DNA of 64,000 bases from Fibrobacter sp. UWP2 (GTDB lineage Bacteria; Fibrobacterota; Fibrobacteria; Fibrobacterales; Fibrobacteraceae). The stretch is taken from positions 62,001 through 126,000 of the forward strand of contig NZ_FQYM01000002.1 of the NCBI RefSeq assembly GCF_900141705.1. The letters are read 5' to 3'. Shown piece after piece: positions 40,650 through 49,207 of the stretch; position 1 is the stretch's first letter, and each line of letters begins with the position of its first letter. Made by a program: the position numbers and the translations under genes. The notes beneath the pieces were generated by a model. That model was not told the origin of the DNA. It saw only the letters and a list, made by a program, of their open reading frames with translations, and did not search any database.

Positions 40650-42086
40650 TTATCCTAGAAGCTTCTTCGCGACCCGCTGGATTTTGGCGCGGAGGCTCTT
40701 GTCGCTTGCCTTGTGGTAGGGCGGGTAGAAGAACTGCATGGGGTCGAATGCACCCTGGTGCATCACGTTGCGTTCGTGGCTGAACGTCTTGAATCCGTAA
40801 AACCCGTGGTAATTGCCGGTACCGCTCATGCCAACGCCCCCGAAGGGCACGGAGAGGTTCTCGATTTGCAAGATGCAGTGGTTCGTGCAGGTGGAACCCG
40901 AGGTGGTTTCGCGCAGCACGCGCTTGATGTCGCGTCGTGACTTCCCGAAGATGTAAAGTGCGAGCGGTTTCGGGCGGGCCTGCACGAACTGGATAGCCTC
41001 ATCGAGCGAATCATAGGCGACAATCGGGAGGATGGGCCCGAAAATTTCGCTCTGCATTATATCCATTTCGGGCGTGACGCCGGTGAGGACGGTCGCGGGT
41101 GTGTATCTGGCGTCCGCGTCGCAGAATTCCGCTCCGCCGATGACGGCTGTTGCGCCTTTTTCAACCGCATCGAGTATCAATGCCTTGTGGCGTTCGACGG
41201 CCCTGCTCTCGACGATGTGCACGAAGTTCTCGCAATCCTTGCGGGTATCTTCTGTGCCTCCGTACATCTTCTTTATGTTGTCTGCAACGGCTTCGGCAAG
41301 CGGTTGCACGAGTCTGTGCGGGCAAAGCACGTAGTCCGGCGCGATGCAAGTCTGGCCCGCGTTGAGGCTCTTGCCCCAGGCGATTTTCTTGGCGGCATCC
41401 GCAACATTCACATCTTCAAGGACGATCGTCGGGGATTTTCCGCCGAGTTCGAGCGTGACGCCGGCATGGACTTTCGCGGCGCATTCCGCGACGTGCGCGC
41501 CGACCTTCGGGCTACCCGTAAAGAACACGTGGTCGAATGGGAGGGCGAGCAGTTTGTCGCCGACTTCCGCTCCGGCTCCCAGCACGACGGCGACTTCATC
41601 CTGTTCGAAAACGCCTGCGATAAGCGATTCGAGGAATGCGGCGACGTGCGGAGTCTTGTGGCTCGGTTTCGCGATGACGACGTTTCCTGCGGCAATGGCC
41701 GCGACTATGGGCGAGACGAACAGCAAAAAGGGATAGTTCCACGGCGCCATGATGAGCACGCGTCCCTTCGGTTCAAAATGACTTATGCTCTTGTTCAAGG
41801 GGAAAAGCCAGCTCCATTTGCCGGGCTTGTCCTTCATCCATTTGCGGAGGTGCTTGATGGCGTAGTCGATCTCTTCGAGGGCGGGGAAGACTTCGGTCAG
41901 CCAGGCTTCTGTCTTCGGCTTGTGAAAATCGGCCCACACGGCATCGTAGAATTCCTGTTGGCGGTCTACAATCGCCTTACGGAGAGCCTTCAACTTCGCG
42001 ATGCGTTCTTTTGCGGTCGTGTTCGCGACCGCCCAACGCTGTGAGCCCTGTGCCTCGAAAAGGCTGTTCAATTCTTCGACGTTCAT
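40650..42086 (-). CDS. aldehyde dehydrogenase (ALDH3-like)
   Basis: NAD(P)-dependent oxidation of an aldehyde to its acid. It is 478 aa from the ATG at 42086, the length of the short ALDH3/YwdH group. It contains APWNYPFLL, the FTGSPKVG loop, the catalytic Glu in LELGGKSP and the catalytic Cys in NAGQTCIAPDYV, with a C-terminal SVPFGGVGMSGTGNYHG. The long upstream extension of the open frame runs into sufB and is not coding. It follows sufB after 14 bases on the same strand and is probably cotranscribed; the physiological aldehyde is unknown. Confidence 0.92.
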   Translation of the reverse strand: MNVEELNSLFEAQGSQRWAVANTTAKERIAKLKALRKAIVDRQQEFYDAVWADFHKPKTEAWLTEVFPALEEIDYAIKHLRKWMKDKPGKWSWLFPLNKSISHFEPKGRVLIMAPWNYPFLLFVSPIVAAIAAGNVVIAKPSHKTPHVAAFLESLIAGVFEQDEVAVVLGAGAEVGDKLLALPFDHVFFTGSPKVGAHVAECAAKVHAGVTLELGGKSPTIVLEDVNVADAAKKIAWGKSLNAGQTCIAPDYVLCPHRLVQPLAEAVADNIKKMYGGTEDTRKDCENFVHIVESRAVERHKALILDAVEKGATAVIGGAEFCDADARYTPATVLTGVTPEMDIMQSEIFGPILPIVAYDSLDEAIQFVQARPKPLALYIFGKSRRDIKRVLRETTSGSTCTNHCILQIENLSVPFGGVGMSGTGNYHGFYGFKTFSHERNVMHQGAFDPMQFFYPPYHKASDKSLRAKIQRVAKKLLG

Positions 42087-42100
42087 TGCTGCGTAGCCGC

Positions 42101-43516
42101 TTACCCGACGGAATGTTCGAGCTTGAGCGTCAGCAACTGCCTTGCTTCCGTCGCGAATTCGCCCGGGAGTTCCTTGAACACGTCCTTGCAGAAACCGCCC
42201 ACCATCGCTTGTATTGCGTCTTCGCGCTTGATACCGCGACTCTCGAAGTAGAAGAGCTGGTCTTCGCTGATGCGGCTGGTCGTCGCTTCGTGTTCCGTGG
42301 TGGAACTTGCATTTGCTACCGTGATGTAGGGGAACGTGTGAGCCGCACTCTTTGTGCCCACGAGCATGCTGTCGCACTGGGTGTAGTTCCGGGCGCCAGT
42401 GGCGGACTTGCGGATGCTCACTTCGCCGCGGTAAGCGTTGCTCGAGTAGTCGGCGCTAATGCCCTTGCTGATAATCGTGCTCTTGGTGTTCTTGCCGATG
42501 TGGATCATCTTGGTGCCGGTGTCTGCCTGCATGTGCCCGTTGGTGAGGGCCACGCTGTAGAATTCACCGACGGAGTTGTCGCCCAGAAGCACGCAGCTCG
42601 GGTACTTCCACGTAATCGCGGAACCCGTCTCGACCTGCGTCCAGCTGATGCGGCTGTTCTTGCCGGCACACTTTCCGCGCTTCGTGACGAAATTGTACAC
42701 GCCGCCGGCGCCCGTTTCGCGGTCGCCCGCGTACCAGTTCTGCACGGTCGAATATTTAATGCTGGCGTTGTCCTTCGCCACAAGTTCCACGATGGCGCTG
42801 TGCAACTGCTTGCTGGAATATTCCGGCGCGGTGCAACCTTCCAGGTAGCTCACGCTGGCCCCTTCGTCGGCGATAATCAAAGTGCGTTCGAACTGGCCCG
42901 CTTCCTTGTTGTTGATGCGGAAGTAGGTGGAAAGGTCCATCGGACACTTGACTCCAGGCGGGATGTAGACGAAACTCCCGTCGCCAAAGACGGCACTGTT
43001 CAAGGCCGCGAAGTAGTTGTCGCCCGCGGGCACGACCGAGCCCAGGTATTCCTCGATGAGCTCGGGGTATTCCTTGATGGCGTCGCTGATGGAGCAGAAC
43101 AGGATGCCCATCTCCATGAGCTTTCTCTTATGGCTGGTGTAAATGCTCACCGAATCAAAGACTGCGTCCACGGCCACGTTGGCGAGTCGCTTCTGTTCGT
43201 CCAGCGGGATGCCCAATTTTTCGAAGGTGGCCAGGAGTTCCGGGTCCACGTCTTCGATTTTTTCGTGGCTCTTCTTGGTCTTCGGGGCGGAGTAGTAGAC
43301 AATGTCCTGCAAATCGACCGGCGCAAAACTCAGCTCGCCCCAGTTCGGCTGTTCCATGGTTTTGAGCTTTTCATACGCTTTCAGTCGGAAATCGAGCATG
43401 AACTGCGGTTCACCGCGGAGCTTGGAAGCCCTGCGGATGATATCTTCGTTCAGGCCTTTCTCAAAAGCCTCGTTCTCGATATCTGTGACAAAACCGTATT
43501 TGTAGTTTTCGCTCAT
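42101..43516 (-). CDS. sufB: Fe-S cluster assembly scaffold SufB
   Basis: Core scaffold of the SUF iron-sulphur assembly system, normally acting as SufBC2D. It is 471 aa. It begins with [22 protein letters not shown] and has the conserved [46 protein letters not shown] and the C-terminal [16 protein letters not shown] block. sufC, sufD and sufS are not adjacent, which is unusual. The promoter box TATATTTG (43534-43541, minus strand) lies 17 bases upstream, with AAAGG as ribosome-binding site. ALDH follows downstream. Confidence 0.95.
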   Translation of the reverse strand: MSENYKYGFVTDIENEAFEKGLNEDIIRRASKLRGEPQFMLDFRLKAYEKLKTMEQPNWGELSFAPVDLQDIVYYSAPKTKKSHEKIEDVDPELLATFEKLGIPLDEQKRLANVAVDAVFDSVSIYTSHKRKLMEMGILFCSISDAIKEYPELIEEYLGSVVPAGDNYFAALNSAVFGDGSFVYIPPGVKCPMDLSTYFRINNKEAGQFERTLIIADEGASVSYLEGCTAPEYSSKQLHSAIVELVAKDNASIKYSTVQNWYAGDRETGAGGVYNFVTKRGKCAGKNSRISWTQVETGSAITWKYPSCVLLGDNSVGEFYSVALTNGHMQADTGTKMIHIGKNTKSTIISKGISADYSSNAYRGEVSIRKSATGARNYTQCDSMLVGTKSAAHTFPYITVANASSTTEHEATTSRISEDQLFYFESRGIKREDAIQAMVGGFCKDVFKELPGEFATEARQLLTLKLEHSVG

Positions 43517-43533
43517 ATTGACCTTTTACGCGT

Positions 43534-43541
43534 CAAATATA
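43534..43541 (-). promoter_or_regulatory. TATATTTG promoter box of sufB
   Basis: Perfect TAnnTTTG on the minus strand, 17 bases before the sufB start, leaving room for a short leader with AAAGGTCA. Confidence 0.6.
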
Positions 43542-43685
43542 CAAATATTCGGGGTGTACCCGGTCCAATTGGCAGTGTTGGTTAATAAAAATTTTCCCTT
43601 GGGGGGTGGTAATGGAACCTTGAAAAATATATCATATATCCAGTAATTTTTTTGAAGTGATTTTTTTTGTCACGGAGGATTTCAA

Positions 43686-44672
43686 ATGAAGAAAATTTTT
43701 GCATCGGCCTTGTTTCTTTCAGCAATGGCGTTGGTGGCCTGCGGCGACGATAGTTCTACGGGAACGGAACCTGAACAGCAGGCTCCGGCTTCTTCGGCGG
43801 TAGTCTATCCCGACACGAACCTCTCCTCGGAGGCGGCCCTCCCGGCTTCGTCCGACTCGGGTGAGCCTGCCACGCTCTCTAGTGCGACGGTCCCCCCGAC
43901 TCCCGAATCCTCTGCCGATGCGGGGCAGATTACGCCGGTGCCGTTTGACCTGGCTACCGAAGTCGCCAAGGACCAGCCGTATGTGCTGGCTTCGGCGACG
44001 AACACTTTCATTGACATCAAGACGTTCTATCAGGGTCTTGCTGCTGGCGAAAAGCGCATTTTGATCTTGCGTCACGGTCGCCGCAACAAGGACGATTCTG
44101 GCCTGGAAGCGCACTTGACCGAAGCCGGTGTGGAAGAGGCCAAGGGCGTGGGCGCGAAGGTCGCGGGAACTGACCCGTTCTTCTACGGATTTTCCGACTA
44201 CACCCGTGCCAAGGAGTCGGCTACTTACATTGCCGAGGGCCGCGGCGAAACCTTGAGCGAGGCGAACAGCATCAATCTCTCTGCCTTGAACGGTGGCTGG
44301 TACGTGAAGGACAGCGAGGCGTACTCCGCCTACGAAACGGAATTTACAAGCAGCAGCGTCGGCGTCAGCTCTTACGAGTACATTGCCGCCTGGGTGTACG
44401 AAGACAAGTATGCCGATGCAGTCTACAACCTTGCCGAGAGGAGCGTGGAACTGCTTGTGGACAAGGTGATCCCGAGTGTGCCGGCGGCGTACAACTTTGC
44501 CGTGTTCATTTCGCATGACCAGCTCTTGGTGCCGCTTATTGCCTACTGCACCAACAAGACCATGGGCTTCTACGACAGCAACACCTGGCTCCATTACCTG
44601 AGCGGCATCGGCATCATCATTGCTGCCGATGGCAGCCGCAAGTACGTGCCGGTGGAGGGCATGGACTGGTAA
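43686..44672 (+). CDS. lipoprotein with histidine-phosphatase (RHG) domain
   Basis: A 328-aa lipoprotein. The signal peptide ends in the lipobox ALVACGDD. About 75 residues of Ser/Ala/Pro/Glu linker lead to a branch-1 histidine phosphatase domain: ILILRHGRRNKDDSG with the catalytic RHG at about residue 125, AHLTEAGVEEAKGVG, FYGFSDYTRAKESA and a late FISHDQLLVPL with the second His. All main catalytic residues seem present, so it may be an active outer-membrane or periplasmic phosphatase. CGGAGG precedes the ATG. It converges with topB. Confidence 0.85.
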   Translation: MKKIFASALFLSAMALVACGDDSSTGTEPEQQAPASSAVVYPDTNLSSEAALPASSDSGEPATLSSATVPPTPESSADAGQITPVPFDLATEVAKDQPYVLASATNTFIDIKTFYQGLAAGEKRILILRHGRRNKDDSGLEAHLTEAGVEEAKGVGAKVAGTDPFFYGFSDYTRAKESATYIAEGRGETLSEANSINLSALNGGWYVKDSEAYSAYETEFTSSSVGVSSYEYIAAWVYEDKYADAVYNLAERSVELLVDKVIPSVPAAYNFAVFISHDQLLVPLIAYCTNKTMGFYDSNTWLHYLSGIGIIIAADGSRKYVPVEGMDW

Positions 44673-44688
44673 AAAGGCGGGGTGATCC

Positions 44689-47235
44689 CTACGGGATGAC
44701 TTCTACAGTCAGCTTATTGAAGGCGAGTTTTCCGCCTTCGCGAATTTCGAGGGCGGCACGGAACACCGTGCCGTTCTTTTTGAATGGTTCCAGCACGGGC
44801 GTGCTCTTGGTCTTGAGGAGCCCTTCCACTTCTTCGTCGCTGAATTCGCGCTGGTAGAACACCTGCGGGATCCCGTAGCGGCATTGCGGGTTCATGCACA
44901 CGAACGCCGAGAGGTTCTCGCCGTTGGTGCCGGTTCCCTTGCGGAACCGGAGCTGGTCGCCGCAGCAAGGGCAGGGGAGGTCGCGCTTCGGGAACGCCTT
45001 CTTGGGGAACTCGAACACGGTTTTGTATTCGTCGTCGAGTTTGACGATGGCGCTGAAAGTCGTGCCCTTTTTGCTCACAAAGCCGTCGAGGACCTGGGTC
45101 GCCCGCGTTTCGAGGAGTTGCTTCATTTCGGCGTGGGTGAGCGTGCGTCCGGCAATGGTGTGTCCGAACTTGAGCCCGCAACTCTCGCCGTGGCACACGT
45201 AGCCCCACGGGGCGATTTCCAGTGGGGACTTGCATTTGGGGCAGAGAATGGCCTCAGTCACGGTTTCGCGTTCGAACTGCGCCCCGTACTTTTGGTGCAA
45301 GTGTTCAAAGAGATCCTTGACGTAGTTCACGATGCCGTCGCGGAATTCGACAGGCTCGAGTTTGCCTTTTTCAACCTGGGAGAGCTTGAATTCCCATTCG
45401 CCGGTCATTTCGGGCGACTTGATTTTGTCGTCCACCAGCGAAATGACTTCGCGCCCGCGGGCGGTGCTCACGATGTAGTTCTTTTGCATCTCGATAAAGC
45501 CGCGTTTTTTGAGGGTCTCGATGATGCCCGCTTGCGTAGCCGGCGTGCCGAGACCACGTTCTTTCATGGCTTCGGCGAGTTCCTCGTTCTCCACCTGCTT
45601 GCCCGCCGTCTTCATGGCGGCAAGGAGAGTGGCCTCGGTGTAGTACTTGGGCTTGCTCTTCTTTTTCTTCTGCAGTTCCACGCTGTCGAAGGGGGAGGTG
45701 TCGCCCACGTTCCATTCCGGGAAGGCTTCAACCAGGTTCGTGATTTCGTCGGTGTTGCCGCCTTCTGCATCGGCGCTTGTGGCATCGGCGTTGTCACCGC
45801 GTTTGCCCTTGGCCTTCTTCTTCTTCTCTTCCTTGACAATCGCGCGGAACCCCATGTCCTCGTTGCGCTTCAGCTTTAATCTAAACAGGTCTGGATCCTG
45901 CTCCTTCGAACCTAACGCGACTAAGGGGCTAAAGCCCCTAGTCTTGTATATCGCGGCTTCGCCGCTCAGGATGACGTCCATCTCGCTCCACACGTAGGGC
46001 TTGAGCCAGGCGTGTACAAAGCGTTCGCGGGCGAGGTCGTAAATCTTTTGCTCCATCTCGGGCAGGTTCTGCGGGACTTCGCCTGTGGGGATGATGGCAA
46101 AATGGTCCGTCACCTTGCTCGAGTTGATGAAAATGAAGTTCTCGCCCTGCGGGCGCATTAGGGGGCGTTCCTTGTCGCTAGCGAGTCTCGACGCGAGGGC
46201 GTATGCCTCCTGTTTCATGGTGTCGGGCAGGTATTGCGAGTCGGTACGCGGGTAGGTGAGTAGCTTCTTTTCGTAGAGGTTCTGCGCGCAGTCCAGAACC
46301 TGCTGGGCGCTGAATTTGAACCGTTTGTTGCCTTCTTTTTGCAGTTCTGTGAGGTCGAACGGCTTTTGCGGGAACTGCTTCTTTTGGGCAATCTCTATTT
46401 TTGCGATGGTCGCTTTGGCAGGGGGCTTGCAACGCTCCACGACCGCTTTCGCCTCCGCCTCCTTCTCGAACACGGCGACCTTGAGGGCGGCGCTTTTTTC
46501 GTCTCCCTTGGCTTTTTCGTCGGGTCGCAACAGCTGCGACTGGAAGTTTTTCCACGTGCCCACGACGCTGTAGTAGTACAGTTCCTTGAACTGCTCCACG
46601 ATAGTATCGCGCTCTACGACCAGGTTCAAGGTCGGGGTTTGCACGCGCCCAACCGAAATCATCTTCCCGCGGCCCGCTGTGAGCGTGTAGGCACGTGTCG
46701 CGTTGAGGCCCACCATCCAGTCGGCGCGCTGGCGGAGTCGTGCGGCATAGCTCAGGTTCACGCGCTGCGTGGCGTCTTCCAGGTTTTTCCACGCCTTGTC
46801 CAAATCCTTCGCCACGTAGCTGTTTACCCACAGGCGCTTCACCTGTTTTTTGCGGAAGTCCGGGGTGAAGTCCAGGATCAGGTCGAAAATCAGGTTTCCT
46901 TCTCGGCCGGCATCCGCGCCGTTCACCAGCACGTCTGCCTTTTCCATCATGGCGCGCACCACGTTCAACTGCTTTTTGGTGCTCTCGATTTCCATGAGGC
47001 GGAACTTTTCGGGCAAAAGTGGCAGGTTCGAAAGCCGCCAGCCTCCCTCGTAACCGGGGTAGGCGTCCAGCGGGGCGAGCGTGATAAGGTGGCCCACGCA
47101 CCAGGTGATGCAGTGGTTTTTGCCGATAAGGCAACCATCCCCTTGAGTGAATTTTTCACCTTCAATGCGCTCCAGCATTGGTCGGTAATGCTGGTTGGCA
47201 ACGGATGGTTTTTCGGCGACAAGGAGGATCATCAT
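44689..47235 (-). CDS. topB: type IA DNA topoisomerase III-like, with an in-frame repeat insertion
   Basis: Relaxes and decatenates DNA through a Tyr-linked single-strand break. About 848 aa. The Toprim part shows LLVAEKPSVA and VNGADAGREGNLIFD; GRVQTPTLNLVV follows, and the active Tyr lies in LTYPRTDSQYLP. The C terminus has two cysteine clusters (CPKCKSPL and CPCCGDQL) and topoisomerase C-terminal repeats. The segment VILSGEAAIYKTRGFSPLV and the nine residues after it are encoded by a copy of the dispersed repeat (45891-45975) that keeps the frame open. ATG at 47235 or 47232 fits the family start. Confidence 0.93.
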   Translation of the reverse strand: MMILLVAEKPSVANQHYRPMLERIEGEKFTQGDGCLIGKNHCITWCVGHLITLAPLDAYPGYEGGWRLSNLPLLPEKFRLMEIESTKKQLNVVRAMMEKADVLVNGADAGREGNLIFDLILDFTPDFRKKQVKRLWVNSYVAKDLDKAWKNLEDATQRVNLSYAARLRQRADWMVGLNATRAYTLTAGRGKMISVGRVQTPTLNLVVERDTIVEQFKELYYYSVVGTWKNFQSQLLRPDEKAKGDEKSAALKVAVFEKEAEAKAVVERCKPPAKATIAKIEIAQKKQFPQKPFDLTELQKEGNKRFKFSAQQVLDCAQNLYEKKLLTYPRTDSQYLPDTMKQEAYALASRLASDKERPLMRPQGENFIFINSSKVTDHFAIIPTGEVPQNLPEMEQKIYDLARERFVHAWLKPYVWSEMDVILSGEAAIYKTRGFSPLVALGSKEQDPDLFRLKLKRNEDMGFRAIVKEEKKKKAKGKRGDNADATSADAEGGNTDEITNLVEAFPEWNVGDTSPFDSVELQKKKKSKPKYYTEATLLAAMKTAGKQVENEELAEAMKERGLGTPATQAGIIETLKKRGFIEMQKNYIVSTARGREVISLVDDKIKSPEMTGEWEFKLSQVEKGKLEPVEFRDGIVNYVKDLFEHLHQKYGAQFERETVTEAILCPKCKSPLEIAPWGYVCHGESCGLKFGHTIAGRTLTHAEMKQLLETRATQVLDGFVSKKGTTFSAIVKLDDEYKTVFEFPKKAFPKRDLPCPCCGDQLRFRKGTGTNGENLSAFVCMNPQCRYGIPQVFYQREFSDEEVEGLLKTKSTPVLEPFKKNGTVFRAALEIREGGKLAFNKLTVEVIP
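45891..45975 (+). repeat. dispersed palindromic repeat, copy 4, inside topB
   Basis: It begins CTGGATCCTG and ends CTCAGGATGAC, like copies 1 and 3. It contains GCGGC TTC GCCGC and a larger inner palindrome, GACTAAGGGGCT AA AGCCCCTAGTC (two arms around AA). It is 85 bases long and encodes about 28 residues of topB on the other strand without a stop. Confidence 0.8.
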
Positions 47236-47292
47236 TCCCAAAGGTAGTAAAAGAGTCGCGACGTGGAAGTGAACGTCAAGAGAACAAAAAAT

Positions 47293-47315
47293 ATTGTAAA
47301 GTGCGATTTTACAAT
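47293..47315. promoter_or_regulatory. palindromic operator candidate between topB and the FISUMP gene
   Basis: ATTGTAAA (47293-47300) and TTTACAAT (47308-47315) are separated by seven bases in the divergent region. It could be a regulator site for either side, or a weak terminator since CTTTTTG follows. Confidence 0.35.
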
Positions 47316-47335
47316 CTTTTTGCTAAAAATACTGC

Positions 47336-47420
47336 TATCTTTATTCATGTAAGCGGGAGGACCATGGGTCGATCGCTTGCGAATAAGTCCCTGTCACCCC
47401 GGCAGGGACTTCTTTTTTTT
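47336..47420 (+). ncRNA. short promoter-terminator unit upstream of the FISUMP gene
   Basis: A TATCTTTA box (47336-47343) is followed about 70 bases later by a perfect intrinsic terminator, although no gene lies between. The stretch holds a GGGAGG ribosome-binding site and an ATG at 47364 whose frame runs through the terminator. It could be a small RNA or a translated attenuator leader for the gene at 47467, which also has its own box (TACATTTA near 47430). Confidence 0.4.
47387..47420 (+). terminator. intrinsic terminator in the leader region of the FISUMP gene
   Basis: GTCCCTG (47387-47393) pairs with CAGGGAC (47403-47409) around nine bases, followed by TTCTTTTTTTT. Confidence 0.75.
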
Positions 47421-47466
47421 CCCGTATTATATACATTTAGTTTGTCTTTTACAAATGGGGGTTACC

Positions 47467-48231
47467 ATGAAGAGTTTAAAGTGGGGAATTGGTTTTATTG
47501 CGGTCATGGCGGGTTTCGGCTTGACTGCCTGCGGGAGCGATTCCGGGACATCGTCCAATGGTGAGGGGGCGGGTGGCGATTCTGCCGGAGCATCTTGCCA
47601 GGTGTCGATAGTGCCGTGCCCCGATGTGTTGGAGCCGAACACCATTTGCGACGCCCGCGATGGCAAAATTTATAAGACGGTAACCATCGGCACCCAAATT
47701 TGGCTCGCCCAGAACCTGGATTATTGTACGTCCGGCTCCTGGTGCTACGACAACAACCAGGCGAACTGCGACAAGTATGGACGACTCTACACCTGGAGCA
47801 GCGCCATGGGGCTTTCTTCGAGTTTCAATGCCACGGAGGCAAATCCCGCCATCCCGGCCCAGGGAATTTGCCCTGAGGGATTCCATGTGCCCACCACCGA
47901 CGAATGGGATGCTCTTGGCGAATTCGCCGCGTCCGCCACGGGGAGCGACAACAACTCCCTTCGCAGCGTGGACTCCTGGACGAGTTCGATGTCTACTCCA
48001 GGCTCGGACGACTTCGGTTTCGCTGCCTACGGTTCGGGCCGTTATTACATGAACAACTTTGCGGACCTGGGCTTCAAGGCGTATTTCTGGACATCCGAAG
48101 AGGATAACACTCCCGAGCTTGGCGATCCCGTCCGCCATAGCCTCATTCGCTCCCTTTCGGGCATGATCGATGCGATGGGCTTTGGCAACAGCAACAAGGC
48201 CGACGGGCTTTCCCTCCGCTGCGTAAAATAG
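47467..48231 (+). CDS. FISUMP-domain lipoprotein, short form
   Basis: A 254-aa lipoprotein from the ATG at 47467; the longer open frame starting at 47377 is not supported because the signal peptide begins at MKSLKWGIGF and ends in the lipobox GLTACGSD. A short Gly/Ser/Asp linker leads to the FISUMP domain: DGKIYKTVTIGTQIWLAQNL, YTWSSAMG, CPEGFHVPTTDEWDAL, the FWTSEE block and the final LSLRCVK. It lacks the long serine linker of its two paralogues. A terminator lies 20 bases after the stop. Confidence 0.88.
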   Translation: MKSLKWGIGFIAVMAGFGLTACGSDSGTSSNGEGAGGDSAGASCQVSIVPCPDVLEPNTICDARDGKIYKTVTIGTQIWLAQNLDYCTSGSWCYDNNQANCDKYGRLYTWSSAMGLSSSFNATEANPAIPAQGICPEGFHVPTTDEWDALGEFAASATGSDNNSLRSVDSWTSSMSTPGSDDFGFAAYGSGRYYMNNFADLGFKAYFWTSEEDNTPELGDPVRHSLIRSLSGMIDAMGFGNSNKADGLSLRCVK

Positions 48232-48251
48232 CTTTTTTGACTCATTTCGCC

Positions 48252-48286
48252 GTATACAGGGGTTTTACGCCTGTATACACTTTTTA
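48252..48286 (+). terminator. terminator after the short FISUMP gene
   Basis: GTATACAGG (48252-48260) pairs with CCTGTATAC (48270-48278) around nine bases, followed by ACTTTTTAT. A further hairpin, CGGGCTCCC TTTTT GGGGGCTCG, follows near 48292-48315. Confidence 0.7.
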
Positions 48287-48390
48287 TGCCTCGGGCTCCC
48301 TTTTTGGGGGCTCGATTGTCTATTTTATAAGCACTTCTGCAGGGCTTTGCCCGGGGATTTCAAAAAGCGCATGGCGCAAAGGGATTGAAA

Positions 48391-49125
48391 ATGATTGATG
48401 TCAAGGGCAAATGGTGTCTTGTTACGGGTGGGTGCCGCGGAGTCGGCCGCCTTACCGCTATTGAAATGGCGAAACTCGGTGCCAATATTATTTTGCAGGG
48501 CCGCGACAAGAGCCATGCCGAAAAGGTGATTGCCGAAATCAAGCCGTTTGGCGTTGAAGTGCGTGCCGTGGGTTGCAACCTTGAGAACGAGGCCGAAATC
48601 GATGCCGCCCTCGCCGAGATCGACAGCTGGGGTGTCCAGGTGGACCTCGTGTTCAACAACGCAGGTCTCATGAGCCACTACTTTGCCGATTACACCACCA
48701 ACACGATGGAAGACTTTCACCAGGCCATGGCGGTGAACTTTTTTGCCCCCATCAAGATTGTGTACCACTTTTTGCCGGGCATGATCAAGCGCGGTTTTGG
48801 CCGCATGCAGCTCACCACGAGCGGCATCGCCAACGAACCGGAGCTCTCGGCCTATGCCGCCGCGAAGGCTGCCCTCACCAAGTTCGTGAAGGATTTCGCC
48901 TGCAAGCTCAACGGCACCGACGTGATGATGAACGTAATGGACCCGGGTTGGCTCCGCACGGACCTTGGCGGTCCCAACGCCCCCAACGCCCCCGAAAGCG
49001 TGATTCCGGGGTCGATGGTCTCTGTGCTGCTTGACGACAAGAAGAGCGGCCGCTGGTTCAGCGCCCAGGAATTCACGGGCATGACTCTCGAAGCCGCCCT
49101 CGAAAAGGGCAAAAACGTCGAGTAA
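48391..49125 (+). CDS. short-chain dehydrogenase/reductase
   Basis: A 244-aa Rossmann-fold oxidoreductase. It has the cofactor motif TGGCRGVG near residue 15, NNAG, and the catalytic Ser and Tyr-x3-Lys (Ser in TTSGIAN, Tyr and Lys in SAYAAAKAAL). Basic residues after the second strand (QGRDKSHAEK) suggest NADP. The substrate cannot be deduced. The ATG at 48391 fits the family start. A strong terminator follows the stop, so the gene is monocistronic; its leader of about 100 bases holds several small hairpins. Confidence 0.87.
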   Translation: MIDVKGKWCLVTGGCRGVGRLTAIEMAKLGANIILQGRDKSHAEKVIAEIKPFGVEVRAVGCNLENEAEIDAALAEIDSWGVQVDLVFNNAGLMSHYFADYTTNTMEDFHQAMAVNFFAPIKIVYHFLPGMIKRGFGRMQLTTSGIANEPELSAYAAAKAALTKFVKDFACKLNGTDVMMNVMDPGWLRTDLGGPNAPNAPESVIPGSMVSVLLDDKKSGRWFSAQEFTGMTLEAALEKGKNVE

Positions 49126-49166
49126 AGGACGATTCTCAATAAATTCACCTACATTGGTGTACGGGG

Positions 49167-49194
49167 CCGGCGAGATTTTCTCGCCGGTTTTTTA
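49167..49194 (+). terminator. terminator after the SDR gene
   Basis: CCGGCGAGA (49167-49175) pairs with TCTCGCCGG (49179-49187) around TTT, followed by TTTTTTAT. The T-run merges into the promoter box of the next gene. Confidence 0.9.
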
Positions 49195-49202
49195 TATATT
49201 TT
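49195..49202 (+). promoter_or_regulatory. TATATTTT promoter box of the dCMP deaminase gene
   Basis: The box lies five bases before the ATG at 49208, overlapping the T-rich tail of the preceding terminator. A leaderless mRNA is implied. Confidence 0.45.
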
Positions 49203-49207
49203 TTTTT

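Noticed and set aside
42011-43585. 524-codon open frame antisense to sufB
   Set aside because: It is a shadow frame of the sufB coding strand with no domain and no start signal.
44681-44700. Another copy of the dispersed repeat at the topB 3' end
   Set aside because: The ATCCC TAC GGGAT hairpin shares GTCATCC with the family but lacks the rest, so the similarity is too short.
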